Below are positions 9,375 to 19,700 of a stretch of DNA of 64,000 nucleotides, in pieces. A program made the position numbers and the translations under genes. A model generated the notes under the pieces. The model had not been told where the DNA came from, searched no databases, and saw only the letters and a program-made list of their open reading frames with translations. This DNA comes from Neorhizobium lilium (GTDB lineage Bacteria > Pseudomonadota > Alphaproteobacteria > Rhizobiales > Rhizobiaceae): NCBI RefSeq assembly GCF_004053875.1, contig NZ_SBIP01000002.1, positions 186,001-250,000 on the forward strand. The letters run 5' to 3'. Positions within the stretch are counted from its first letter, which is position 1. The number at the start of each line of letters is the position of its first letter.

Positions 9375-11903
9375 ATGAGAAATTCACCCTGGCTGGTGGC
9401 GACATATGCGTTCATCATCATCATCGGCATGCTGATCGCGCTACCGAACGTTCTGCCGCAATCGACGCTTGATCGCCTGCCGTCCTGGCTTCCGCACAGC
9501 CGCGTCTCGCTTGGCCTCGACCTCCGCGGCGGCTCGCACCTCGTACTCGAAGTGGATCGCGCAGATCTGATCAACGAACGTGTCCAGGCCCTGCTTCAGG
9601 ATAGCCGCCGCGTTATGCGTGAAGCCAACGTCAACACTTCGGCCATCCGCCGCGCAGGCGATGCCATCGTGGTGACCCTTCGCGACCCGGCACAGCGCGA
9701 CCAGGCTGTGACGCAACTGCGCACACTGGCCAATCCGGTCGGGTTCGGGACTGCCACCAGCGGTAGCGATCTCGCCATCACGACCCCTTCCGATACGACG
9801 ATTTCGATCGCACAGACGGAATCCGGCATCAATTCCCATATCACCGGAGCCGTCGAGCAGAGCCTTGAGATCATTCGTCAGCGCGTCGATCAGGTGGGTG
9901 TCGCTGAACCGACCATTCAGCGCATTGGCTCCGATCGGGTGCTCGTCCAGCTTCCTGGCGAGCAGGACCCGTCGCGTCTTCGCCAGTTGCTGGGCTCCAC
10001 GGCCAAAATGACCTTCCACCTCGTCGGTGAGGCGGGCCAGCCGGGCGTTACCATGATCCCCGATGAGCGCGGCAACCAGTATCCGGTCGTCGATCGCGTC
10101 GAACTGTCGGGCGAGCGCCTGACTGATGCACGCGCAGCCTTCGACACGCAGACCCGCCAGCCGATCGTCACCTTCCGCTTCGACAGCGCCGGCGCGACCC
10201 GCTTCGCGCAGATCACCCAAGCCAATGTCGGCAAGCCCTTCGCCATCGTTCTTGATAACAAGGTGCTGAGCGCTCCGGTGATCCAGACGCCGATCACCGG
10301 CGGCTCCGGCCAGATTTCGGGCAGCTTCACGCCTGAAGAAACGACGACGCTGTCTGCTCTCCTGCGCGCCGGCTCCCTGCCTGCCAAGCTTACCGTCATT
10401 GAAGAACGCACGGTCGGCGCCGATTTGGGCGCGGATGCCATTCAGATGGGCATCTATTCCGGCCTTATCGGCTTTGCCCTCGTCGCCGCCTTCATCCTGG
10501 TCCTCTATGGTTGGTGGGGCGTGCTTGCGAACGTCGCGCTTCTCATCCACACCATCCTCACCTTCTCGGCCCTGACGCTGGTCGGCGCAACGCTCACCCT
10601 TCCCGGTATTGCGGGCGTCGTGCTCGGCATCGGTCTGGCGGTGGACGCGAACGTCCTCATCAACGAACGTATCCGGGAAGAGACGCGCAAGGGCAAGAGC
10701 GCCTTCGCGGCAATCGACACCGGCTTCTCCAAGGCCTATTCGACCATCATCGACGGCAACATGACGGCACTCATTGCAGCCGCCATTCTGTTCTATTTCG
10801 GCTCCGGCCCCGTTCGCGGCTTTGCCGTCACCATGGCGCTCGGCCTCATCATCTCGATGTTCACATCGGTCGCCTTCGTTCGCGTCACCATGGTCGCGCT
10901 GGCTCGCCGCTTCAAGCTGAAGACGCTGAACATCAAGCCGCTTATCCCCTTCAGCCCCTATGACAGGCACATCCAGTTCATGAAGGCACGCTTTCTCGGC
11001 GTGACCGTTTCTGCTGTCCTGTCCCTCGCCTCGGTCGCGCTGTTCATCTATCCGGGCCTGAATTACGGCGTCGATTTCCGCGGCGGCATCCAGATGTCGA
11101 TCAAGACGCAAGGGCCGGCTGATCTCGGCAAGTTTCGCGAAGGGCTGAACACGCTCGGCTTGGGCGAAATCAGCCTGCAGTCCTTCGGCGATCCGAACAG
11201 CCTTCTGGTCCGCGCCCAGCGTCAGGAAGGCGGCGAAGAAGCCCAGACCGCGGCCGTGACCAAGATGAAGGATGAGGTCACCAAGATCGACTCGACCGCC
11301 ACCGTCCAAGGCACCGACGTTATCGGCCCGAAGGTTTCGGGCGAGTTGGCTATCGCCGGCTTCCTGTCGGTGTTCATCGCCAGCGTCGCGATGCTGATTT
11401 ACATCTGGGTCCGCTTCGAATGGCCCTTCGCGGTCGGTGCTATCGTCACACTGGTGCTGGACGTGACAAAACTGGTGGGCTTCTTCGCCATCACCGGCCT
11501 CGATTTCAACCTCACCGCCATTGCGGCGGTGCTGACGATGGTCGGCTATTCGGTCAACGACAAGGTTGTGGTTTATGACCGCATGCGCGAAAACATGCGT
11601 CTCTACAAGTCGATGCCGTTGCGCGAACTCATCGACAAATCCATCAACGAGACCCTGGCGCGAAGCCTTTACACCAACGCCACTGCCTTCCTGTCACTGT
11701 TGCCGATGGCAATCTGGGGTGGTAGCGCAGTTTCAAGCTTTGCCATCCCGATGGCCTTCGGCATTCTTGTCGCCGGCGCTTCGTCGATCTTCATCGCGGC
11801 TCCCATCCTGCTCTTCCTGGGCGACTGGCGCCGCCGCCACGGCGTCCACAAGGCTGAGGCAGCGGAGCTCGCTGCCAGCAGCGATAACGCGACCAAGGCG
11901 TGA
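9375..11903 (+). CDS. secDF: protein translocase subunit SecDF (fused)
   Basis: An 842-residue fusion of SecD and SecF, accessory subunits that use the proton gradient to pull secreted proteins through SecYEG. The SecD half has the N-terminal membrane anchor, the LGLDLRGGSHLVLEV motif near residue 50, the periplasmic domain (residues 60-340) and a membrane block containing GIVLGIGLAVDANVLINERIREE near residue 420. The SecF half begins near residue 530 and has YGVDFRGG near 565 and the second membrane block with VGYSVNDKVVVYDRMREN near residue 720. Many bacteria encode two genes; the fusion is common in Rhizobiales. No yajC is visible directly upstream. A terminator follows at 11928. Confidence 0.97.
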   Translation: MRNSPWLVATYAFIIIIGMLIALPNVLPQSTLDRLPSWLPHSRVSLGLDLRGGSHLVLEVDRADLINERVQALLQDSRRVMREANVNTSAIRRAGDAIVVTLRDPAQRDQAVTQLRTLANPVGFGTATSGSDLAITTPSDTTISIAQTESGINSHITGAVEQSLEIIRQRVDQVGVAEPTIQRIGSDRVLVQLPGEQDPSRLRQLLGSTAKMTFHLVGEAGQPGVTMIPDERGNQYPVVDRVELSGERLTDARAAFDTQTRQPIVTFRFDSAGATRFAQITQANVGKPFAIVLDNKVLSAPVIQTPITGGSGQISGSFTPEETTTLSALLRAGSLPAKLTVIEERTVGADLGADAIQMGIYSGLIGFALVAAFILVLYGWWGVLANVALLIHTILTFSALTLVGATLTLPGIAGVVLGIGLAVDANVLINERIREETRKGKSAFAAIDTGFSKAYSTIIDGNMTALIAAAILFYFGSGPVRGFAVTMALGLIISMFTSVAFVRVTMVALARRFKLKTLNIKPLIPFSPYDRHIQFMKARFLGVTVSAVLSLASVALFIYPGLNYGVDFRGGIQMSIKTQGPADLGKFREGLNTLGLGEISLQSFGDPNSLLVRAQRQEGGEEAQTAAVTKMKDEVTKIDSTATVQGTDVIGPKVSGELAIAGFLSVFIASVAMLIYIWVRFEWPFAVGAIVTLVLDVTKLVGFFAITGLDFNLTAIAAVLTMVGYSVNDKVVVYDRMRENMRLYKSMPLRELIDKSINETLARSLYTNATAFLSLLPMAIWGGSAVSSFAIPMAFGILVAGASSIFIAAPILLFLGDWRRRHGVHKAEAAELAASSDNATKA

Positions 11904-11927
11904 GCCTAAGAAAAACGGTTGAAAAAT

Positions 11928-11961
11928 AGCGAGGGGCGGATCATCTCCGCCCTCGCTTTTT
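11928..11961 (+). terminator. rho-independent terminator after secDF
   Basis: A GC-rich stem (agcgaggggcgga pairing with tccgccctcgct, one bulged G) with loop tcatc is followed by a short T tract. It lies 25 bases past the secDF stop and separates secDF from the yqaA-like gene. Confidence 0.85.
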
Positions 11962-12001
11962 ATGGAAACAAGGTCTGGGACCAATCGAAATCCAGTATTT
12001 G

Positions 12002-12442
12002 ATGATTGATCTTGCTGCCTATGCCGGGCTGTTTGCGTCCGCTTTCATCGCGGCGACCATCTTTCCCATGCAGTCCGAAGCCATCCTGATCGGCCTCATC
12101 CTGTCGGATCGCTACTCGCTGGCGGGCCTGTTGCTTACAGCATCCGTCGGCAATACGCTGGGCGCCGTCGTCAACTGGTTGTTGGGACGTGGCATTGAGC
12201 GGTTTCGCAACCGCTCATGGTTTCCGGCCACAGAGGATAAGCTCGAAAAAGCCCAGTCTTGGTATCGGAAATATGGAAAATGGTCGCTGCTCTTGAGCTG
12301 GCTGCCGATCGGCGGCGATGCGATCACCGTTGTCGCCGGCGTACTCCGCGAGCCGCTTCCCACCTTCCTTATGCTTGTCTTCATCGGCAAGGCGTTGCGT
12401 TACGGAGTCGTGGCAGCAGCAGCGATCAGCGCGGCGGGTTAG
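12002..12442 (+). CDS. YqaA-family (SNARE-associated/DedA-related) inner-membrane protein
   Basis: 146 residues with about four membrane helices and the pattern PSEA-x-LIGLIL near residue 22, the GN-x-LGAVVNWLLGRGIE helix end near residue 50, and LLLSWLPIGGDAITVVAGVLRE near residue 98. These are the marks of YqaA proteins, small relatives of the DedA/SNARE-associated family thought to handle lipids or membrane homeostasis. The exact role is unknown. A TTG directly precedes the ATG; I chose the ATG at 12002. It converges on the downstream methyltransferase gene with only six bases between the stops. Confidence 0.85.
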   Translation: MIDLAAYAGLFASAFIAATIFPMQSEAILIGLILSDRYSLAGLLLTASVGNTLGAVVNWLLGRGIERFRNRSWFPATEDKLEKAQSWYRKYGKWSLLLSWLPIGGDAITVVAGVLREPLPTFLMLVFIGKALRYGVVAAAAISAAG

Positions 12443-12448
12443 CTTTCC

Positions 12449-13105
12449 CTACCGGCGGGTGATCCGATAAACGGCTGCCGGCGGTAGGTTGCGCACCGTG
12501 CTGCCAATATGCTGCGCTTTGAGATCCAGGCGTTCCAGGATGACGCGGGGAACCGGGCAGCGCGGCCCATAGGTGAACTGGTAAATAGCACCGCCGGATT
12601 TCAAAACGCTCAAGGCTCCGGACAGGATCGCCTCCTGCTTGCGCGGCGACATGGATAGAAGCGGCAGGCCGCTCACTATGGCACCGACCCGCTCATCCTC
12701 GAAAAGGCCCGCCTCCCCCAGCAAGGCCGCGTCCATCTGGAGGATGCGGGCCGCAGGAAAGCGCCGCCGAAGACCGGGCAGGAAGTCAGCGCCGAACTCG
12801 ACCAAGGTCAGTTCCGTCTCCGGAACGCCCCGCGCCAAAAGTGCTCTCGTAAAAACACCCGTCCCCGGACCGAGCTCGATGATTGGCCCGTCCAGAGCGC
12901 TGATCTCGCTTGTAATGAGCCGTGCCAACGAATCGCCCGACGGCGCGACGGCGGCGACACGAAGAGGGTTACTGATCCAGGATCGGAAGAATCGGAGGAA
13001 GTCCTGCAACTGTGTCGGCTGGCGGATCCCGATGACCTCACCCTCCGGTAAAGCTTCGGCGGGCGCTTTGCGCAGTCCACAACGGGCAAGCAGGTTCAAC
13101 GACAT
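12449..13105 (-). CDS. class I SAM-dependent methyltransferase, phospholipid N-methyltransferase (PmtA)-like
   Basis: A 218-residue protein. The SAM-binding loop is IIELGPGTGVFTRAL near residue 76, preceded by VAAVAPSGDSLARL, a pattern found in rhizobial PmtA-type phospholipid N-methyltransferases and in rRNA dimethyltransferase-like folds. IVSGLPLLSM near residue 143 fits the motif IV position. PmtA enzymes methylate phosphatidylethanolamine toward phosphatidylcholine, but several paralogues of unknown substrate exist in these bacteria, so the substrate is not certain. The ATG at 13105 was chosen over one 12 bases upstream because GGAG sits six bases before it. Confidence 0.7.
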   Translation of the reverse strand: MSLNLLARCGLRKAPAEALPEGEVIGIRQPTQLQDFLRFFRSWISNPLRVAAVAPSGDSLARLITSEISALDGPIIELGPGTGVFTRALLARGVPETELTLVEFGADFLPGLRRRFPAARILQMDAALLGEAGLFEDERVGAIVSGLPLLSMSPRKQEAILSGALSVLKSGGAIYQFTYGPRCPVPRVILERLDLKAQHIGSTVRNLPPAAVYRITRR

Positions 13106-13232
13106 CTTGATCTCCATCTGCGCTCTGGCGCCGGTATGGCTTTTGTCAACTAGGCAAGAAATCCGTCGGCTGCAATGGCAGGATCAGATTTAGCGTAAGG
13201 CGAGACTTGATCTTGTGACGACTCGTTTCTCC

Positions 13233-13931
13233 TCAAACGGCACTCTGGCCCGCTTTGCGCCGAATGGCCAGAAGCCCATTTTCGACGATGCAAGGCACGA
13301 CGTCGGAGTAACCCGGAATGGTCGGATGCCGCGTCTCGATGCGATGTGAATGCGTCGCCGTGATGACCATCACATCCGCACCGGCCGCTTCTCCGGCCTG
13401 TATCCCCGCAAGGACATCCTCGAACACGAGCGTTTGGGCCGGGCTCACGCCGAGACGCTGCGCGCCCAGAATATAGCCCTGCGGATTGGGCTTGCCGATC
13501 GTCACGTCCTCCGCGGTTACCATGTAACGTGGTGGAGTAATGCCGGCGGCCGAAAGACGACGCTTGGCGAGATCGATGGGCGACGAGGTGACGATCGCCC
13601 AGCGTTCGGGCGGCAAGGCCGCCAGAAAATCGACCGCGCCAGGAAGGGCTACCACGCCTTCGACATCCTCGATCTCGCCGCGCAGGATTTCGTCGGCCTC
13701 TGCGGCAGGATCCACGCCCGGCAGGTTGAGCGCGGTGATGGTGTCGATGCCGCGCTTACCGTGCATGGTCGGCAGGAAAGCGGCGACATCCAGGCCCATC
13801 CGCTCGGCCCAACGGCCCCAGACTCTCTCTGCTGCGGCCGTTGAATTGAGGATCGTCCCGTCCATATCGAACAGAAAGGCGGCATAGCTTTTGGAGGGAA
13901 GAACGATGGAAGCCGATGCGGACAGAGACAC
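13233..13931 (-). CDS. HAD-superfamily sugar-phosphatase-like hydrolase
   Basis: 232 residues. HAD motif I is FDMDGT (residues 21-26), motif II is WAIVTSSP near residue 105, motif III is the Lys in IGKPNPQGY near residue 145, and motif IV is [13 protein letters not shown]. All four are intact, so the enzyme should be an active phosphatase. The helical cap and sequence resemble glycerol-3-phosphate/2-deoxyglucose-6-phosphate phosphatases. The start is GTG at 13931, with an AGG seven bases upstream; a much longer frame reads upstream but lies antisense to the catalase leader. It is divergent from the catalase gene. Confidence 0.8.
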   Translation of the reverse strand: MSLSASASIVLPSKSYAAFLFDMDGTILNSTAAAERVWGRWAERMGLDVAAFLPTMHGKRGIDTITALNLPGVDPAAEADEILRGEIEDVEGVVALPGAVDFLAALPPERWAIVTSSPIDLAKRRLSAAGITPPRYMVTAEDVTIGKPNPQGYILGAQRLGVSPAQTLVFEDVLAGIQAGEAAGADVMVITATHSHRIETRHPTIPGYSDVVPCIVENGLLAIRRKAGQSAV

Positions 13932-14118
13932 GGTTAAGCCTTTCGTTACGCGCGTAAACCGCGCCGGAACCTTTCCATGCACTACCGTCTTCAGGGACAA
14001 GACGCAAACCGGTTCCGTGCGGAACAACCGCCTTGCTCTTGAGTTAGCACTGTATGGAGCCGACCGTGTCGCCAAGCGCACCGTCATGGCCATAAATCTT
14101 GAAACAGGAGTGCTGAAG

Positions 14119-15849
14119 ATGGACGACACGTCAAATCCCCGCGCGCCAGGTGGTATGCCGGACCCAACCGCCGACCGCACGTTGACCAACAGGCAGGGTC
14201 ACCCGATTACCAACAACCAGTCACAGCGTACCGTCGGCAGCAGAGGGCCTTCCACGCTGGAAAACTACCAGTTCCTGGAGAAGATAACCCATTTCGACCG
14301 CGAGCGTATTCCGGAGCGCGTCGTGCATGCCCGCGGGTTCGTCTGTTACGGCGATTTCGAAGCAACCGGCAAGGTCGGCGATGAGCCCGCTTCCAAATAT
14401 ACGCGCGCCAGACTTTTCCAGCAGTCCGGCAAGAAGACGCCTCTCGCCATCCGCTTCTCGACTGTCATCGGCGGCCGCGATTCGTCCGAAACGGCCCGCG
14501 ACCCCCGCGGCTTCGCCGTGAAGTTCTACACTGAAGACGGCAACTGGGACCTGGTCGGCAACAATCTCGCGGTCTTCTTCATCCGGGATGCCATCAAGTT
14601 TCCTGACGTCATTCACTCGTTGAAGCCCGACCCGGTCACGTTCCGGCAGGAGCCGAACCGCATCTTCGACTTCATGAGCCAGACGCCTGAATCCATGCAC
14701 ATGCTGACGCTCCTGTTCAGCCCGCGCGGCATCCCGGCCAGCTACCGCCATATGGAAGGCTTCGGCGTCAACACCTACAAGATGGTCAATGCCGAAGGTG
14801 ATACGGTTCTCGTCAAGTACCACTTCCACCCGCGTGCCGGTCTCGCCAGCCTGACAGCGGAAGAAGCGGCCAAGGTGCAGGGTCAGGATTTCGGCTCCGC
14901 ATCGAAGGATCTCTTCACGGCGATCGAACGCGGCGACTATCCGCAATGGGATGTCTACGTTCAGATCATGGAAGATCATGAGCATCCCGAGCTCGATTGG
15001 GATCCGCTGGACGACACCAAGATCTGGCCCGAGAAGGATTTCCCCCTTCGTCGTATCGGTACCATGACCCTCAACCGCAATGTTGAAGACTTCTTCAACG
15101 AGAACGAACAGATCGCCATGGGCACAGGCGTGCTGGTGGACGGTCTGGATTTCTCCGACGAAAAGATGCTGGTCGGCCGGACTTTTTCCTACTCTGACAC
15201 GCAACGCTACCGCGTCGGTACGAACTATCTGCAGATCCCGGTCAACCAGCCGAAAAATGCAGAGGTCTCGACCAATTTGAGCGGCGGCCAGATGTCGTTC
15301 CGCCGCGATCTGGCGCCCGGCCAGAACCCGCATGTCAACTTCGAGCCTTCCATCCATAACGGCCTGCAGGAATCAACGCGGGAAGAGCCGAACAATACGC
15401 CGGAAATCCATGGCCGCCTCACCCGCAGCGTCATCGAACGGCGCAACGACTATGTTCAGGCCCGCGGCCGCTTCTGCACCATGATGGACTGGGAGCGAGA
15501 CGATCTCGTGTTCAACATGGGCGATCTGCTTGGCCAGTGCGAGCGCGATGTGCAGGAGCGCATGGTCTGGCACTTCTTCATGGTCCATGACGACTATGGC
15601 CGGCGTGTTGGCGAAAAGCTCGGCATTACGGCGGATTTAGTGCGGCATCTTGGCCCGCTGCCGAAACAGGTACTGACTGATGAGGAGCAGCGTCGCCTGC
15701 AAAATCTCGGCAATAATGGCGACAAGATCGATCCGACCGTCTGGGGCCAGTGGACCAGTTCCGTGAAGAACTACAAGGCGTCGGCCGAAGAGGTCTTGAA
15801 TAGCATGCTGCCGAACAGTGGCATGACCCAAAGCCAGGCCGCTGAATAG
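14119..15849 (+). CDS. katA: monofunctional heme catalase
   Basis: 576 residues. The distal heme His is in [11 protein letters not shown] near residue 69, the distal Asn in [13 protein letters not shown] near residue 150, and the proximal heme-ligand Tyr in [17 protein letters not shown] near residue 355, so the catalytic set of a heme catalase is complete. It converts hydrogen peroxide to water and oxygen. The length exceeds the small-subunit catalases (about 480) because of an N-terminal extension of roughly 50 residues and a C-terminal tail. ATG at 14119 follows AGGAG by eight bases. The intergenic region to the divergent HAD gene is the likely promoter, where an OxyR site would be expected but none was identified. 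The symbol is by function. Confidence 0.93.
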   Translation: MDDTSNPRAPGGMPDPTADRTLTNRQGHPITNNQSQRTVGSRGPSTLENYQFLEKITHFDRERIPERVVHARGFVCYGDFEATGKVGDEPASKYTRARLFQQSGKKTPLAIRFSTVIGGRDSSETARDPRGFAVKFYTEDGNWDLVGNNLAVFFIRDAIKFPDVIHSLKPDPVTFRQEPNRIFDFMSQTPESMHMLTLLFSPRGIPASYRHMEGFGVNTYKMVNAEGDTVLVKYHFHPRAGLASLTAEEAAKVQGQDFGSASKDLFTAIERGDYPQWDVYVQIMEDHEHPELDWDPLDDTKIWPEKDFPLRRIGTMTLNRNVEDFFNENEQIAMGTGVLVDGLDFSDEKMLVGRTFSYSDTQRYRVGTNYLQIPVNQPKNAEVSTNLSGGQMSFRRDLAPGQNPHVNFEPSIHNGLQESTREEPNNTPEIHGRLTRSVIERRNDYVQARGRFCTMMDWERDDLVFNMGDLLGQCERDVQERMVWHFFMVHDDYGRRVGEKLGITADLVRHLGPLPKQVLTDEEQRRLQNLGNNGDKIDPTVWGQWTSSVKNYKASAEEVLNSMLPNSGMTQSQAAE

Positions 15850-15958
15850 AAAACCCATGGGGGGCACCTCCTTTAGGTGTGTCTAGGAGGCACCTCTCCC
15901 GCCTGTACTCTCTCCAGCGCCCGGGCTAAAACCAGTGCTATTTGGCGAGGAGGATGCT

Positions 15959-16729
15959 TTGGCGGAAACAATAATTTCTTACGGTGATCTGAAGGAAAAA
16001 GGCGTTCTTATTACCGGAGGAGGCTCCGGCATAGGCGCTGCTCTCGTGGAAGGTTTCGCCGCTCAGGGCGCAAAGACCGCCTTCATCGACTTTGCCGACG
16101 AGCCAAGCCGGGAACTGGTACGCCGTCTCTCGGCTACCTCCCTTCATACGCCCATCTACCTGAAGGCAGATTTGCGCAGTATCGAAGAGACGAAGGCCGC
16201 TGTCGAGCAGGCTGCGTGCCAGATGGATGGCCTATCCGTTCTCATCAACAATGCCGGCTGGGATGATAGGCACGACTTCGCAACTGTTACCGAAGACTAT
16301 TGGGACATGAGCCAGGCGATCAACCTGAAGCAGGTCTTCTTCGTCTCGCAGGCGGCGGCGCCACATCTAATCCGAGCCGGCGGCGGCTCGATCGTGAATT
16401 TTTCTTCCATCTCCTATGTTCGCAACATGAGCGAGATGCCCGCTTACACGACCGCAAAGGCCGCCATCATCGGCCTGACCAAGAGCCTGGCGGGTAAGCT
16501 AGGGCCGGAGAATATCCGGGTCAACGCCCTGATGCCGGGCATGATCGTCACGGAGCGCCAGAAGCGGCTCTGGCTGACGGAGGAGAAGATCGACGCCATG
16601 CTGGACAGCCAGTGCCTGAAGCAGGTGCTGGTCGCGCAAGACCTTGTCGGACCCTGCCTCTTCCTCGCCTCCTCTGCCTCGGCTGCGATCACGGCGCAGA
16701 CCCTGGTCGTGGATGGCGGGGTGCTTTGA
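15959..16729 (+). CDS. SDR-family NAD(P)-dependent oxidoreductase
   Basis: 256 residues. The cofactor loop is LITGGGSGIG near residue 20, the NNAG motif is VLINNAGW near residue 93, and the catalytic Ser and Tyr-x3-Lys are in NFSSISYVRNMSEMPAYTTAKAA near residues 145-165. It ends in TLVVDGGVL, as most classical SDRs do. The substrate is unknown; the gene name cannot be narrowed beyond sugar or polyol type dehydrogenase-like. I chose TTG at 15959 because AGGAGG lies five bases upstream. It is convergent with the RND operon, and the hairpin after its stop serves that operon. Confidence 0.85.
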   Translation: MAETIISYGDLKEKGVLITGGGSGIGAALVEGFAAQGAKTAFIDFADEPSRELVRRLSATSLHTPIYLKADLRSIEETKAAVEQAACQMDGLSVLINNAGWDDRHDFATVTEDYWDMSQAINLKQVFFVSQAAAPHLIRAGGGSIVNFSSISYVRNMSEMPAYTTAKAAIIGLTKSLAGKLGPENIRVNALMPGMIVTERQKRLWLTEEKIDAMLDSQCLKQVLVAQDLVGPCLFLASSASAAITAQTLVVDGGVL

Positions 16730-16731
16730 AG

Positions 16732-16769
16732 AAAAACCGGACGGGTCCCGGTGGAGGGGACCCGCCCGG
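16732..16769 (-). terminator. rho-independent terminator of the RND efflux operon
   Basis: A 13-base stem with one mismatch (ccggacgggtccc on the top strand pairing with gggacccgcccgg) and loop ggtggag. On the minus strand it is followed by a run of five T, so it should end transcription coming from the RND pump gene at 16783. On the plus strand there is no T run, so it is a poor terminator for the SDR gene. Confidence 0.85.
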
Positions 16770-16782
16770 CCTGGAGGCCAGC

Positions 16783-19700
16783 TTACTCCGCTGGAGAGAG
16801 AGCGGGCGCCGCCTCCGAACCGTGCTGCCGCAACGGGCGGTTTCCGGTAAGCAGACGTGCCAGCACGTAAAAGACCGGCGTCATGAAGATGCCGAAGAAG
16901 GTGACGCCGATCATCCCGGAGAAGACGGCGACGCCCATTGCAGCACGCATTTCCGCACCTGCGCCTGTGGACAGGACCAGCGGCACGACGCCCATGATGA
17001 AGGCCATGGAGGTCATCAAGATCGGCCGGAGACGCAGGCGGCTGGATTCGATCGCAGCCTGAACCGGGGTTCGACCATCGAATTCGAGCTCTCGAGCGAA
17101 CTCCACGATCAGGATGGCGTTCTTCGCGGATAGACCGACCAGCACCACCAGACCGATCTGGGTGAAGATGTTGTTGTCACCCCCTGTCAGCCAGACACCC
17201 GTCAGTGCCGCAAGCACGCCCATCGGTACGATCATGATGATCGCAATCGGCAGGGTCAGGCTTTCATACTGTGCGGCGAGCACCAGGAAAACCAGGAGCA
17301 AGGCCAGCGGGAAGACGACGACGCTGGAATTGCCGGCGAGGATCTGCTGGTAGGTCAGGTCCGTCCACTCGAACTCGATGCCGGGCGGCAGCGTTTCGTG
17401 GAGGATCTTCTCGATCGCAGCCTGGGCCTGGCCCGACGAGAATCCAGGAGCCGGACTACCGTTGATGTCGGCAGCCAGGAAGCCGTTATAGCGGTTGGTG
17501 CGCTCGGGGCCGGCGGATGTATCGACCTTCAGGAGGGCCGACAGCGGAATCATCTGTCCCGACGCGGACCGAACTTTCAGCCGCCCGATATCTTCCGGCT
17601 CGGCGCGGAACTTGGCATCAGCCTGGACCCGGACGCTGTAAGTTCGGCCGAAGGCGTTGAAGTCGTTCACGTAGAGCGAGCCGAGATAGATCTGCAGCGT
17701 CTGGAAGACGTCGGTAACGGAGACGCCTAGCTGCTCCGCCTTGGAACGGTCAATATCGGCAAAGAGCTGCGGTACGTTCACCTGGAAGCTGGAGAAGATG
17801 CCGGCCAGTTCCGGTGTCTGATAGGCCTTTCCGATCACCGCCTTGGCGGCCTCGTCCAACGCCTGATTGCCAAGCCCTGCCCGGTCCTCGATCTGCAGCT
17901 TGAAGCCGCCCGTGGTGCCGAGACCGTTGACCGGCGGCGGCGGGAACATGGCAATGAAGGCATCCTGGATCACGCCGAACTTCTGGTTCAGCGCGAGCGC
18001 GATCGCTCCGCCGGATAGATCGGGCGTCTTGCGCTCCTCGAAATCCTTCAACGTCACGAAGACGATGCCGGCATTGGAAGAGTTGGTGAAGCCGTTGATG
18101 GACAGGCCCGGAAAGGCGATGGCGTTGGCGACGCCCGGCTGGGCAAGCGCAATATTGGTCATGCGCTTGATCACGTCTTCTGTCCGGTCGAGGCTGGCTG
18201 CATCCGGCAGCTGGGCAAACCCGATCAGATACTGCTTGTCCTGCGAGGGCACGAAGCCTCCGGGAACGATCGAGAACAGATGGTAGGTTGCGCCAACCAG
18301 CACCAGATACAGCACCATGACGATGCTCTTGCGCGACAACAGCCCGCCGACGCCCTTGCCGTAGTAGCGGGAGCCCGTCCCGAAGGCGCGGTTGAATCCG
18401 CGGAAGAACCAGCCGAAGATCGCATCCATGAAGCGCGTCAGCCAATCTTTCTTGGCATGATGGTCCTTCAGGAGAAGAGCCGCCAGTGCCGGCGAAAGCG
18501 TCAGTGAGTTCAAGGCCGAGATGACGGTAGAGATGGCGATCGTCAGCGCGAACTGCCGGTAGAACTGGCCGGACAGGCCTGAGATGAAGGCGAGCGGCAC
18601 GAAGACGGCGACCAGCACCAGAGCGATCGCGACGATCGGGCCGGACACTTCCCGCATAGCCTTGTAGGTCGCATCCCGCGGCGACAGGCCGCTCTCGATA
18701 TTGCGCTCCACATTTTCCACTACCACGATCGCGTCGTCCACGACGATACCGATCGCCAGCACGAGCCCGAACAGGCTGAGCGCGTTGATGGAGAAGCCGA
18801 AGACATACATGACGGCAAACGTGCCGATGATGGACACCGGAACCGCGATCAACGGGATGATCGAGGCGCGCCAGGTCTGAAGGAAGATGATGACGACAAG
18901 CACCACAAGCGCGATTGCTTCCAGCAGTGTGTCGATGACCTTTTCGATCGACGAGCGCACGAACTTCGTCGTGTCGTAGACGATATCGTACTTTATGCCC
19001 GACGGCATGGCGAGCTGCAGATCGTCCATGGTGGCGCGCACGTTATCGGCGATCTCGATTGCATTCGAACCGGGTGCCTGGAGAACCGCGATTGCAACAG
19101 CCGGCTTGCCGTCCAGCAGCGACCGTAGCGTATAGTCGGCCGCGCCGAGTTCGATGCGGGCGACGTCGCGAAGTCTGGTGATCTCGCCATTGCTCCCGGC
19201 CTTGACGATGATGTTGCCGAATTCCTCAGGCGTCCGCAGCCGCCCTTGCGCGTTCACGTTGAGCTGCAGTTCGACGCCTGGCCGGCTCGGCGACGCACCG
19301 ATGATCCCTGCGGCCGCCTGAACGTTCTGCGAGCTGATCGCACTGCTGATGTCGCTGGCAGCAAGGTTATGCTCAGCCGCCTTCTGCGGATCTACCCAGA
19401 TGCGCATGGAATAGTCGCCGGCCCCGAACACTTGCACCTGGCCGACCCCCTCAAGGCGAGCGAGCCGGTCCTTGATGTTCAAGGTCGCGTAATTGCGCAG
19501 ATAGGTGATGTCAGAATTTCCGTCCGTGGAGACGAGGTTCACGACCATGATGAAGTCGGGTGAGCTCTTGACCGTAGTAATGCCCAGCGCGCGCACTTCC
19601 GCCGGCAGGCGCGGTTCGGCCTGACTGACGCGGTTCTGTACGAGCTGCTGCGCCTTGTCCGGGTCGGTGCCAAGCTTGAAAGTGACAGTCACATTGAGGG

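Noticed and set aside
13932-14189. N-terminal extension of the HAD phosphatase
   Set aside because: It lies in the catalase leader region and has no ribosome binding site at its start. GTG 13931 has one and matches the family length.
15850-15958. Repeated ggcacctc motif between catalase and the SDR gene
   Set aside because: The copies are direct repeats and do not form a stable hairpin with a T run, so no terminator or operator is claimed.
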